From Pseudomonadales bacterium (GTDB taxonomy: Bacteria; Pseudomonadota; Gammaproteobacteria; Pseudomonadales; Azotimanducaceae), in assembly GCA_041395945.1 (NCBI GenBank), contig JAWKZN010000001.1, forward strand, positions 2,418,001 to 2,482,000: a DNA stretch of 64,000 nt, in the 5' to 3' direction. The translations under genes and the position numbers were made by a program. Every line of letters begins with the position of its first letter. Within the stretch, counting starts at the first letter, position 1. The notes beneath the pieces were generated by a model, which was not told the origin of the DNA, did no database searches, and saw only the letters and a program-made list of their open reading frames with translations. Below are positions 43,901 to 52,340 of this stretch, piece by piece.

Positions 43901-44635
43901 ATGACCCGTGATGAACTCGTCGATCAGCTCGCCAGTTGCCTCGACAGTGGTGATTCTCCGTGGCCGTTCCTGCCGCTTTGTGCCGGCAACTGGCTTACTC
44001 TGACTCGCGCGGAATCTCTGCGCGTGCTCGCCCGGCTCGCTGCGGAACAGGCGGCGCGCGGGGAGGATCCGATCCCGTTTCACCATTGCGTCCGGCGCCT
44101 GAGAGGGATGCCCCTGCCCTTTTATGAGGAATGCCTGTTGCTGGAAGGATGGGTGGACCTCACCGGACGACCCTCCGCGCAGGGTGCGTCATTCGGCTTC
44201 GTGCTCAGCAGCACAGGGTGTGTTGTCCTCAACTGGCGGGCCGAAGAAATCACGGCGCTCAATCGGAGACTGTCGCTGCGCTTCGCGGGCAATGAGGACC
44301 GTGCCAGCTATCTTCGTTTTTTCTCGGGAGTTGCCGGAACAGCCGACGGCCGTTTCCGCATCGTCGAATCTGAGTCAGACGTCGGGTTTACCAGCGAGGC
44401 AGACGAGACACAGAGGGCCAGCGTCGCCGCGAGGCTCCATCCCATACAGATCGAGCAGGTCGACGACTCGCGTTGCACCGCAAGTGCTTCACTGATTCAC
44501 GATCAGCAGCTGTTCGCGGTCGAGTTCAGCTTACTTGCAGACGGCAGCGTCGCCATGGTGGACGATGTCCCCCTTGATGAACGCCTGGCAGTTCAGGTCG
44601 AAAGGCTGATCGGCCCTTTCCGTATTTTTCAGTGA
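43901..44635 (+). CDS. Unknown protein A of the VirD4-like cluster
   Basis: About 244 residues, no signal or membrane helix; alpha/beta with a beta-rich C-terminal half. It is distantly paralogous to protein B at 46.2-46.9 kb: shared LPFY, an LNxxxxxxL segment, a Y-L-x-F-x-F segment, and GRFRIVES-x-x-DVxF here against GRFFLVESVDDLRF in B. The C-terminal strands (LFAVEFSLLADGSVAMVDDV) recall small secretion-chaperone or YbjN-like folds, but that is a guess. It ends 31 bases before the VirD4-like gene, so the two form one operon. An ATG 30 bases upstream is an alternative start. Confidence 0.6.
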   Translation: MTRDELVDQLASCLDSGDSPWPFLPLCAGNWLTLTRAESLRVLARLAAEQAARGEDPIPFHHCVRRLRGMPLPFYEECLLLEGWVDLTGRPSAQGASFGFVLSSTGCVVLNWRAEEITALNRRLSLRFAGNEDRASYLRFFSGVAGTADGRFRIVESESDVGFTSEADETQRASVAARLHPIQIEQVDDSRCTASASLIHDQQLFAVEFSLLADGSVAMVDDVPLDERLAVQVERLIGPFRIFQ

Positions 44636-44666
44636 TGACAGGGACAGACCGGGAGGGATCCTGCTC

Positions 44667-46205
44667 ATGAGTCGAAGAGTGAAAAAGTTGTCCGAGCAGA
44701 GCGCAGCGCAGATCCCTCCCCGGCTCCCTGAGGTAATCGCTGAGCCCGGCCTGCTCGTTGGCTGGTCGCTGGAGCACGAGAACAAGCCACGGCCCATCGG
44801 CTTCAACTATGGTGATCCCGATCTGTCTCCGAGCAAAGGCTATCTGGACCCTATTCTGTTCCAGGGCGAAGGCCATCTGATCACCATCGCGCCAACGGGA
44901 GCAGGCAAGGGAATCGGCTGCATCATCCCGAGCCTGTTGCGATATGAGGGACCCGTCATCGTCATCGACCCCAAGGGCGAGAACTTCGCAGTCACAGCAA
45001 AACGGCGCCGGGATATGGGTCAGCAGGTGGTACTGCTGGATCCCATGGGTATCACAGGCTCGCAGACAGACACGCTGAATCCACTGGACATCATCGATCT
45101 CGACGCGCCTGCAAGCGTCGACGAGGTTGCCTCCCTGGCAGGGGCGCTGTGGCCCGATCAGGTTCTGCCCAATGACCAGTTCTGGCGCAGTCGCGGCAAC
45201 CAGCTGCTGCTCGGCCTGATTCTGCATCTGCTGTATGACCACGAACCTGAAAACCGGAATTTCGCCGAGGCACGCAGACTCGTCGCTCGCGCACTTGCTG
45301 ATCCTGGATCGGTACTGGAGGCGATGCAGAAGTCACGGCATCCGGAAGCCGTGCAGATTGCTTCCATGCTGCGTATTCCTGCAGAAGAAACGCTGGGCGG
45401 GATCATCTCTTTTGCTCAGGAAGGAGTTGCGTTCTTCCGCGGTCAACTGGTGCAACATGCGACCGCTGCCACCAGTTTCGATCTGGCGGCGATAACGCAG
45501 GGCGACCCTCTGTCAGTCTATATTGTGATGCCACCCCACATGCTCGAAACCCACGGACGCCTGTTGCGGTTGTGGATCACGGTAATGATGATTGCAATCG
45601 GCCGTCGTCGTGGCCGTCCGCCACATTCAACGCTGTTCATACTCGATGAAGCCGCACAACTGGGCACTCTGCCGCAGCTGCGCCAGGCAATCACCCTGAT
45701 GCGTGGCTACGGTATGCAGACCTGGAGCTTCTGGCAGGATGTGAGCCAGCTCAAGCGCCTGTACCCGGATGACTGGCAGACCATGATCAACAACTGCAGT
45801 GTCATCCAGGCGTTCGGACCGAAAAATCTGGTTGCAGCCAGGGAGATGTGTGACCTCACAGGTTTCTGGGATGCGCCCGAGGTGCTCGCGATGGACTTTC
45901 ACGAGATGCTTCTCGCCAATGCAGGTGATGAAAGCGTTATCGCGCGCCGACCGAATTATCTGTCTGACCCGCTCTTCACAGGCCTCTACGAAGCGAATCC
46001 CTTCCATGGTGCTCTGCAGCCCGACCCGCCCAGTCCAAGACTGCCGATGCGTCTGTATGTGAGACCGCGCGCAGAACTCCTGAAGTCACTCACCGCCGGC
46101 GACGACACCCTGGTTCAGGATCTGCTGCAGAAGTGGGCGACGACCCGGCCCGATTCGTCAGATGGAGATTTATCCCTGGAGGAAACCCGCGACAGGATCA
46201 GGTGA
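44667..46205 (+). CDS. Soluble VirD4/TraG-like ATPase
   Basis: 512 residues of the type IV coupling-protein family: Walker A IAPTGAGKG at about 74-82, GPVIVIDPKGENFAVTAKRR, the all-alpha region, Walker B STLFILDEAAQLGTLPQL, and MRGYGMQTWSFWQDVSQL with the sensor Gln. The N-terminal membrane helices that anchor VirD4/TraG to a conjugation channel are absent; the protein starts directly with the ATPase core. No relaxase, VirB channel or pilus gene is in the window. The ATG follows GGGAGG. It overlaps convergently with protein B by 8 bases. A role in DNA or protein movement outside conjugation is possible. Confidence 0.85.
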   Translation: MSRRVKKLSEQSAAQIPPRLPEVIAEPGLLVGWSLEHENKPRPIGFNYGDPDLSPSKGYLDPILFQGEGHLITIAPTGAGKGIGCIIPSLLRYEGPVIVIDPKGENFAVTAKRRRDMGQQVVLLDPMGITGSQTDTLNPLDIIDLDAPASVDEVASLAGALWPDQVLPNDQFWRSRGNQLLLGLILHLLYDHEPENRNFAEARRLVARALADPGSVLEAMQKSRHPEAVQIASMLRIPAEETLGGIISFAQEGVAFFRGQLVQHATAATSFDLAAITQGDPLSVYIVMPPHMLETHGRLLRLWITVMMIAIGRRRGRPPHSTLFILDEAAQLGTLPQLRQAITLMRGYGMQTWSFWQDVSQLKRLYPDDWQTMINNCSVIQAFGPKNLVAAREMCDLTGFWDAPEVLAMDFHEMLLANAGDESVIARRPNYLSDPLFTGLYEANPFHGALQPDPPSPRLPMRLYVRPRAELLKSLTAGDDTLVQDLLQKWATTRPDSSDGDLSLEETRDRIR

Positions 46206-46884
46206 CGTGATCCACCGGCTCCGCGCGCAGATCCGACTGCAACACGGTTTCGCCACCCAGGCGCACGCTGCCTGTTCCAGTGATGGATATCTCACATCTG
46301 AACAGCGCGTTGTTGAAGAAGAACGTACATTCGCCAATGAAGTCTGCTGCTGCGGATGCTGAACTTCGTGAAATCAGCATCGGCCGAATCAGCGATGCCA
46401 GATCGACGCGCGCGGCTGGATCCATACTCCCGGCAAACCGCAGGTCGTCCACGGACTCCACCAGAAAGAATCTTCCGTGACGCCCGTGGCTGAACGCGAA
46501 GTAGAAGTGCAGGTAGTCGGCGATGGTGTTCTCCCTGAGCAGAACAGGTACAGTTTCGTTCAGCCTGGAAATCGTCTGACTGGCGAAATCGAGCCGATGG
46601 ACCTCCGCCGTGTCGGAGACCACGTAGTCTTTACGCATTGCCGCCGAGATTCCAAGCCTGAGAAACTTGTAGAGCTGATAGCCGGGATAAAATGGCAGCT
46701 TCTTCCGCATGCACAGATTCATCGCCGGCACCGATCGGGTGGCTTGCAGGTCCATGAGTTCGCGAATCACCCGCGCTTCATCACCGGGTAAGCGTTGCCA
46801 CGAACCACCGAGCTGCGTCCGCCCCGCCAGCGCCCTGCTTGCATCACAGGCACCATTGAATCTGGCCGACAGCCACCGCGGCAC
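46198..46884 (-). CDS. Unknown protein B of the VirD4-like cluster
   Basis: About 228 residues from a GTG preceded by GGAG at 9 bases; a TTG 66 bases upstream is an alternative. The frame is open much further upstream through the STAND ATPase gene, but that part is antisense to real coding sequence. The protein shares a weak but ordered pattern with protein A (LPFY, ISRLN, DYLHFYF, GRFFLVESVDDLRF, then an LFRCEISITGTGSV strand pair). Its 3' end overlaps the VirD4-like gene tail to tail. No recognised domain. Confidence 0.6.
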   Translation of the reverse strand: MPRWLSARFNGACDASRALAGRTQLGGSWQRLPGDEARVIRELMDLQATRSVPAMNLCMRKKLPFYPGYQLYKFLRLGISAAMRKDYVVSDTAEVHRLDFASQTISRLNETVPVLLRENTIADYLHFYFAFSHGRHGRFFLVESVDDLRFAGSMDPAARVDLASLIRPMLISRSSASAAADFIGECTFFFNNALFRCEISITGTGSVRLGGETVLQSDLRAEPVDHVT

Positions 46885-47037
46885 GCTGCGTAGCTCCGCA
46901 ACCGCGAAAGGCTCTGCTGATCGTTCCGGTCTTTCTTCTGGTCCGCTCAAGGTCGGTGGTCTGCTTCTTCCGGCTACGGAGACCGTACGCCAACCACGGA
47001 TCAACCGCCAGCCGCTGATTCGATCCCGGAGACATGC

Positions 47038-50000
47038 ATGAGTACCGACTCCGATCTCCTGCCCGATTGGAAAAACCTGTTTGTAGGCAGAGAGGACGAA
47101 CTGAGAGTCCTGACTACGGCGTGGCAGACGGCAAAATCGAGAACGCCGATGGCTGTCGCTGTCGTTGCAGACACGGGTTTCGGCAAGACACGTCTCGTTC
47201 ACGAGTTTTATCGATGGCTTTCGGCGCATGAGGATCCGGATTCCGGCTACTGGCCACCGGCACTGGGTGTCACCGGTGCAAATCTCGAAGTCAATCCCCG
47301 CCCGGAGGAGTGCGGTGCAAACGCCGCCGCAATGCCATTTCTCTGGTGGGGGCTGCGCCTTGCCAGCAACGAGGAGCGCAATGCGATGCCAGTGAGCGCT
47401 CTGTCTGCTGGTGCCCAGAGTCTCGGTCCACATCTCGGTTCCCTGCAACGTGCACTGCGAGAAGAAGAACGCCGCCGAATCCTCCGCTCGGGAGGCATCG
47501 ATTTCGGCGGAGACGTTGGCATGGAGGTAGCGGCTCATGGGGCACAGACGATCGCCGATGTCGCCTTGCCCGGGTTCGGGCTTGTTCGAACTCTCTACAA
47601 ACAGATCCGAACGTACCGAGACGTGAAGGTGGAACAGCAGCAGGAAAAACTGAAAAACGTCTCTCCGCTGTTTGAAGGTCAGAGACAGCAGGCGGACCTT
47701 ATCGAAACCCTGATCGAAGACCTTCGTCATGTTGTGCTTGCTCCCCCACAAGACCTGCAGCCCGTGCCCGCTGTCGTATTCATTGATGACGCCCACCATG
47801 CCAGCCGTGACCCCTCCATCCTGGCGTTTCTCGACACACTGCTGCGTATTGCCCTGAAAGAGTCCTGGCCGCTGCTGCTGGTAACCAACAGCTGGGAGCA
47901 CAGCTGGCGCGCCGATCCTCCGGGTGACCTGCGCCGCACTCTGGAGATGCACTTCGGTCCTACCCTGCGTTGGGTTCAGCTCTCCAGATCCGCCGATCTC
48001 GGACCCATTGTAGATACGGCTCTGCCTGGCCTTACCAGCGCGCAACGTGCAGCCATGCTTCAGAAGGCCGAGGGCAATCCCGAATACCTCGATGCGATGA
48101 TCCACCTGCTGCGGCAGTCCCCGCGCTGGTTTGTCGATCGGCGCACGGACCGTGCGCTCAATTCAGACGGGGAATCGCGGCTGGCGGATGTGTCTTTCGC
48201 CGATGTGTCGAGGCAGCGGCTGCAGGCGGCCGCACCTCTCGTTCGCCGGTGCCTTTCTGTGGCGGCGGGTGTGGGTCAGCGATTCACCACTGCTCTGGTC
48301 GCCAGAGCCGGCGCGCTGCTGGAGCTTGAGAACTTTCCCGACGGGCTGGCCGCCGCCGAAATGAACCCGGGCTTTATCGCGCTGACCCGGGAGACAGGTG
48401 AGTTCCGACAGAAAGCCTATCTCGAGGCGGCGCTCGAAGACTCCGGGAATTTCTTCGACAACGAGCAGATCACTCTGGCGCTGGCTCAGGCCGCCAGAGA
48501 ACTCGATCTACCCCATACGCCGGACGCGGACCGTGAAGAACTGCTGACAGAACAATTCAATCTGCTCTGCAATTCGCCCCTGTCATCAGACCGCAAGCAG
48601 GCATACGACGCCCTCGGAACGCTGGTCAAGCTGCGTATGGACCTGCTGGATTTCCGCGGCTCGATCGGACTCGCACGGATCTGGCTCGAGGCGCTGCAAG
48701 AAGCACGATTCCAGCTCAATCCAGCCGACTGCGAGACGGTGGATACAGTTGCCGAATGCCTGCAACACTGGGGACAGGATGCCGATGCCGTGGCGCTGCG
48801 GCTGCAGATGCTCGAGCAGATCCGTGCTCTGCATTCCGCTGAACCTACCGCAGCGCACCTTTCTGACCTCAGAGTTGAGCTGACCAACGTCGCCAGCGCC
48901 ATGGAAGCCACACAGGGTCCGGCGGCGGCGCAGACCTACTGGGGCGAAGCACTGACCGCTGCAATGTCGCTCTATGATCTCGACGCATCACCAGGCAACC
49001 GGACGGACCTCGCATATTCGCTGATGGACATGGCGAGAAATCAACTGGAAGCAGGGGATCCGCTGGCAGCGAAGCCTTTCCTTGAGACCTCGATCAGTAT
49101 TCAGCGAGCACTCTTCGATGAACTGCCCGGCCCCGGTCGACAACTGGCGCTCGCCAACAGCCTCAGGCGTCTCGGGGAGGTACTGCTGCGCAGCGATGAC
49201 CAGGATGAGGCTGCGCAACAGTTCGAAGAAGCCCTCGCGCTGATAAGCGCCCTCGAAGAAGGTGTCGAAGGGAAGCAGGAAACCTGCATCGCCTTCCTGC
49301 TGGACGTCGGACGTCAGTACGCCGGGCTCGACCAGTTCGAAACGGCGCGAAGCCTCTTCGAGGAAGCAAAACGTCGGCTGGATCTCCTGGATGCCGATCA
49401 TGCATCACCCGATCTGGTGATGTTCAAAACCTGCTTCGGCATGCTCTACGGCCTTCATGTCATTGAACCGCAATCAGGTGAGGAAGCAGCCGCCCCGTTC
49501 TATGCCGAAAGCCTCGCTCAGGCCCGGCTCATGGCCAATCGTATAAACACGTACGACACTCAGCGACTGCTGGCTGTGCTGCTGATGGCGTACGCAGTGT
49601 CGCTGAGGAACTCAGAGCGTACGGGTCAGGCCCGTGATCTGGCCAGGGAGGCTGTGGCGGTACTGCGTGAACTGGATGCACTGGCATCCACAGCCCGCTC
49701 CAGACTGCTGCTGGCTCATTCACTCAGCCTGCTGGCAACTCTGACCTATCAGCAGGAGGGCCCAGGCCCGGCTGCTGCCAACTTTCGGGAATGTGTCGAG
49801 CTGCTGCGCCCACTTCTTGAGGCCGGGCAGGTACCTCCCAGCGAATTGAGGCGGGCGCTGACTGCCTGCGCAGATAACCAGCGGGAGCTGAAAAATCGCG
49901 CTGCCGCAGAGCAGGTTTACGAGGAAGCGCTGGTCGTTGCCCAATCCATGCGCAAGCTGGAACCATCGCCAGAGAATCTGTGGGAAGAGATGATGCTGAC

Positions 50001-50193
50001 TGACAGGTTGCGACAGCTGTTCCTCCGACGCATGAAGCTGCGAAGCTGGTGGCGCTGCACGCGCGATGTTTTGAGGCTCCGCCACCGCCTGGTGAGTGAA
50101 CTCGTAAATCAGGGAATGTCGTTGCGCGAGATCCGCAGCGCCATGCAGACAGGACAACATCTCCCATCCGGTGTGGACAGCAACTCAGCCTGA
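47038..50193 (+). CDS. STAND-type ATPase with TPR-like repeats
   Basis: 1051 residues. The N-terminal AAA_16-like NTPase begins FVGREDELRVLTTAW, has the P-loop VVADTGFGKTRLVHEF and Walker B VPAVVFIDDAHHA (about 245). A winged-helix-like stretch follows (about 390-460). From about 500 to 1000 there are repeated helical hairpins of TPR type (DLAYSLMDMARNQLEAGDPL, LANSLRRLGEVLLRSDDQDE, LLAHSLSLLATLTYQQEGPG). This is the layout of STAND sensors and regulators, including some phage-defence and MalT-like proteins. It lacks a visible effector or DNA-binding HTH of known type. The ATG follows GGAG. It is divergent from protein B. Confidence 0.8.
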   Translation: MSTDSDLLPDWKNLFVGREDELRVLTTAWQTAKSRTPMAVAVVADTGFGKTRLVHEFYRWLSAHEDPDSGYWPPALGVTGANLEVNPRPEECGANAAAMPFLWWGLRLASNEERNAMPVSALSAGAQSLGPHLGSLQRALREEERRRILRSGGIDFGGDVGMEVAAHGAQTIADVALPGFGLVRTLYKQIRTYRDVKVEQQQEKLKNVSPLFEGQRQQADLIETLIEDLRHVVLAPPQDLQPVPAVVFIDDAHHASRDPSILAFLDTLLRIALKESWPLLLVTNSWEHSWRADPPGDLRRTLEMHFGPTLRWVQLSRSADLGPIVDTALPGLTSAQRAAMLQKAEGNPEYLDAMIHLLRQSPRWFVDRRTDRALNSDGESRLADVSFADVSRQRLQAAAPLVRRCLSVAAGVGQRFTTALVARAGALLELENFPDGLAAAEMNPGFIALTRETGEFRQKAYLEAALEDSGNFFDNEQITLALAQAARELDLPHTPDADREELLTEQFNLLCNSPLSSDRKQAYDALGTLVKLRMDLLDFRGSIGLARIWLEALQEARFQLNPADCETVDTVAECLQHWGQDADAVALRLQMLEQIRALHSAEPTAAHLSDLRVELTNVASAMEATQGPAAAQTYWGEALTAAMSLYDLDASPGNRTDLAYSLMDMARNQLEAGDPLAAKPFLETSISIQRALFDELPGPGRQLALANSLRRLGEVLLRSDDQDEAAQQFEEALALISALEEGVEGKQETCIAFLLDVGRQYAGLDQFETARSLFEEAKRRLDLLDADHASPDLVMFKTCFGMLYGLHVIEPQSGEEAAAPFYAESLAQARLMANRINTYDTQRLLAVLLMAYAVSLRNSERTGQARDLAREAVAVLRELDALASTARSRLLLAHSLSLLATLTYQQEGPGPAAANFRECVELLRPLLEAGQVPPSELRRALTACADNQRELKNRAAAEQVYEEALVVAQSMRKLEPSPENLWEEMMLTDRLRQLFLRRMKLRSWWRCTRDVLRLRHRLVSELVNQGMSLREIRSAMQTGQHLPSGVDSNSA

Positions 50194-50967
50194 ACGGGCC
50201 GGCCAGTAGTGGCTGTCGGGAAGGGGCCGCGGACCGAACAGAGCCTGACCGATGCGAACTACCGTCGCGCCTTCGCCGATCGCAATCTCAAAATCACTGG
50301 ACATGCCCATGGAGAGTTCCTGCAGCTGTTCTGCCAGCCTTGACTCCTGGCACAGCCGCTCGCGTAGCCTGCGCATCAGGGCGAAACAACCGCGTACGCG
50401 CTCCGGGTCCGGGGAGAACACGGCAAGAGTCATCAATCCACGCACCCGGAGAAACGAATAGGGTGCAAGCCGGTGCAGAAATACCCCAACCTCGTCCGGG
50501 TCGAGACCGTACTTACTCGTCTCGCCGGAACTGTTCACCTGCACGTACACGTCCAGCTTCCTGCCTTGCGTCTGCAGCCGCCGATTGAGCTGTTCAGCCA
50601 GATCCAGACTGTCGAGGGCCTGGAACTCATGAGCGAAGCGTGCCACGTACTTTGCCTTGTTGCTCTGCAGGTGACCGATCACACTCCAGCGGATCTCCAG
50701 CTCGGAAAGTGCATGCGCCTTCCTGAGGGCCTCCTGCACTTTGTTCTCACCGAACTCGCGGCAACCCGCCTCCACGGCGAACCGGATCCGCGCTTCTTCT
50801 ACAGTCTTGCTCACCGGCAGGATGCGGACTTCCATCGGGTCCCGGCCTGCGGCGCTGCACGCTGCATCGACCCGCGCACGAACAACCGCGAAGCGCTGGC
50901 GGAAGTCTTCGGCGGACTGAACCGGCGCGTCGGGGATGGGAAGATTGTGCGGCCCGCCGGCGTTCAC
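50185..50967 (-). CDS. yggS: YggS/PLPBP pyridoxal-phosphate homeostasis protein
   Basis: Single-domain fold-III PLP protein of about 260 residues. The PLP Lys lies in ILPVSKTVEEARI; also seen are FGENKVQEALRKA, WSVIGHLQSNKAKYVA, VNSSGETSKYGL, RGLMTLAVFSPD and LSMGMSSDFEIAIGEGATVVRIGQALFG. The family buffers PLP and affects amino-acid balance and has no known catalysis. The GTG start overlaps the stop of the upstream P450 gene as GTGA, so translation is probably coupled. Its 3' end overlaps the STAND gene by 9 bases, tail to tail. Confidence 0.92.
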   Translation of the reverse strand: MNAGGPHNLPIPDAPVQSAEDFRQRFAVVRARVDAACSAAGRDPMEVRILPVSKTVEEARIRFAVEAGCREFGENKVQEALRKAHALSELEIRWSVIGHLQSNKAKYVARFAHEFQALDSLDLAEQLNRRLQTQGRKLDVYVQVNSSGETSKYGLDPDEVGVFLHRLAPYSFLRVRGLMTLAVFSPDPERVRGCFALMRRLRERLCQESRLAEQLQELSMGMSSDFEIAIGEGATVVRIGQALFGPRPLPDSHYWPARSG

Positions 50968-52118
50968 GAGACAACTACGGGCAGCCTGGAGAATCCTCCG
51001 GCTGGAAACTGTGCCCGCTCGCACGCCTGGTGCGGCACCAGTGCGATGCGCCGGGTTTTACGCAACAGCGTGTCCATAAGCAGACGCAACTCCATCCGCG
51101 CCAAAGGTGCTCCCGGACAAACGTGCAGGCCAGCACCATAGAGCAGGTTCTGCTCGCGTTTACGCCGCGGCTGGAAATCGTCCGGATTGCCGAATACTTC
51201 CGGGTCCCGGTTGGCCGCCGCCCAGTTCAGAGATACCCGCTCTCCTGCTTTAATCCTGCGACCGCCTATTTCCACGTCCCGTGTCGTTTGCCGACGGTTG
51301 GAGACGAGCGGCGCGTGAATGCGCAGGATTTCGTCAATGGCCTCTGGCAAGTCACCAGGCTGCTGGCGCAAGGCCTGCTGCAACAAGGGCTGTTCGGCCA
51401 GGTAATGAACGAGGATACCTACACTCGCGGCGATGGTGCCCAGTTCGCCGACGGTCCAGTTGCGCACGATGCTGAAGATCTCCTCATCGCTTAGCACCCG
51501 GCCATCTATCTTCTCCCGTTGCAGCCGCCCGGTCACGTCCGGTGGGCCCTGTGCTGCACACCTCCGACGCATGTCGAGTTGCTCGCGGATGTAGGCGTCG
51601 AACTCGTCCGCGAGCTGTCTCATGACCTCGCGATCGCCGGCGAGGGTCGCCTGGTGATTTCGGCGCACCCACAGGTTCAGCGGCTCCTGCAAATGATCGG
51701 GCCAACCCATAAAGGCGCACTGTATACGTAGCGCAAAAGGTCGGGAGAAACCGCTCATCAGTTCCAATTCGCCTTGTGCGAGGAGCGAGTCGACCATGGA
51801 GTCGGCGATGTCGCGGCATACTGGCTCGAACTCACTCATCTGCCGCACGGTGAAGTATGCATCGATGATTCGCCGGTACCGCGTGTGCTCTGGCGGGTCC
51901 ATGGAGTTGGGTACCGAGCGGTGACTGGACACGACATTGCTGAAGGTTTCATGATCTGCGACTGCACGCATCACATCCGCGTGGCGGAACAGCGACCACC
52001 CGAGGTACTTGCTGTATGCGACCGGACATTCCTGTCGCATCCTGTCGTAGGCGGCGATCGCATCGTCGAGAACCGCGGGTGCCCTCGGATCCCAGTCCTC
52101 CTTGGGTCCGTCATCCAT
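50964..52118 (-). CDS. Cytochrome P450 with an atypical I-helix
   Basis: 384 residues, slightly short for a bacterial P450. The heme loop is LLYGAGLHVCPGAPLARME and the K-helix ExxR is EILR; FQPRRKREQNLLYG supplies the meander. The I-helix, usually AGxDTT, reads VGELGTIAASVG, so the acidic residue before the Thr is replaced by Gly. This could alter proton delivery or reflect a peroxygenase-like or specialised enzyme. It is translationally joined to yggS, an unusual partner. The ATG is supported by GGAGTACG upstream. Substrate unknown. Confidence 0.88.
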   Translation of the reverse strand: MDDGPKEDWDPRAPAVLDDAIAAYDRMRQECPVAYSKYLGWSLFRHADVMRAVADHETFSNVVSSHRSVPNSMDPPEHTRYRRIIDAYFTVRQMSEFEPVCRDIADSMVDSLLAQGELELMSGFSRPFALRIQCAFMGWPDHLQEPLNLWVRRNHQATLAGDREVMRQLADEFDAYIREQLDMRRRCAAQGPPDVTGRLQREKIDGRVLSDEEIFSIVRNWTVGELGTIAASVGILVHYLAEQPLLQQALRQQPGDLPEAIDEILRIHAPLVSNRRQTTRDVEIGGRRIKAGERVSLNWAAANRDPEVFGNPDDFQPRRKREQNLLYGAGLHVCPGAPLARMELRLLMDTLLRKTRRIALVPHQACERAQFPAGGFSRLPVVVS

Positions 52119-52340
52119 CAGGAACGTACTCCCTTGCTGTTAAACACCGTATCAAGGCCGCCCGATACTTAAGTCAGATCGGAATTTTAGCAGGGATGTT
52201 CAGCCGACTCAGGGTCGTTTCTGATGCGAAATCCGCTACCAGCATTCGCTTCATGATATATATGCTGGCGGTCCATCTGCCGCAGACAGCCTGGCGATTG
52301 TCTCGGCCCGGAATACTGCCGCACAGCTAAGGGGGACGAA

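Noticed and set aside
46885..48105. Long minus-strand open frame continuing upstream of protein B
   Set aside because: It is antisense to the STAND ATPase, whose P-loop, Walker B and ribosome-binding site show the real strand. Only the 3' part (protein B) has independent support.
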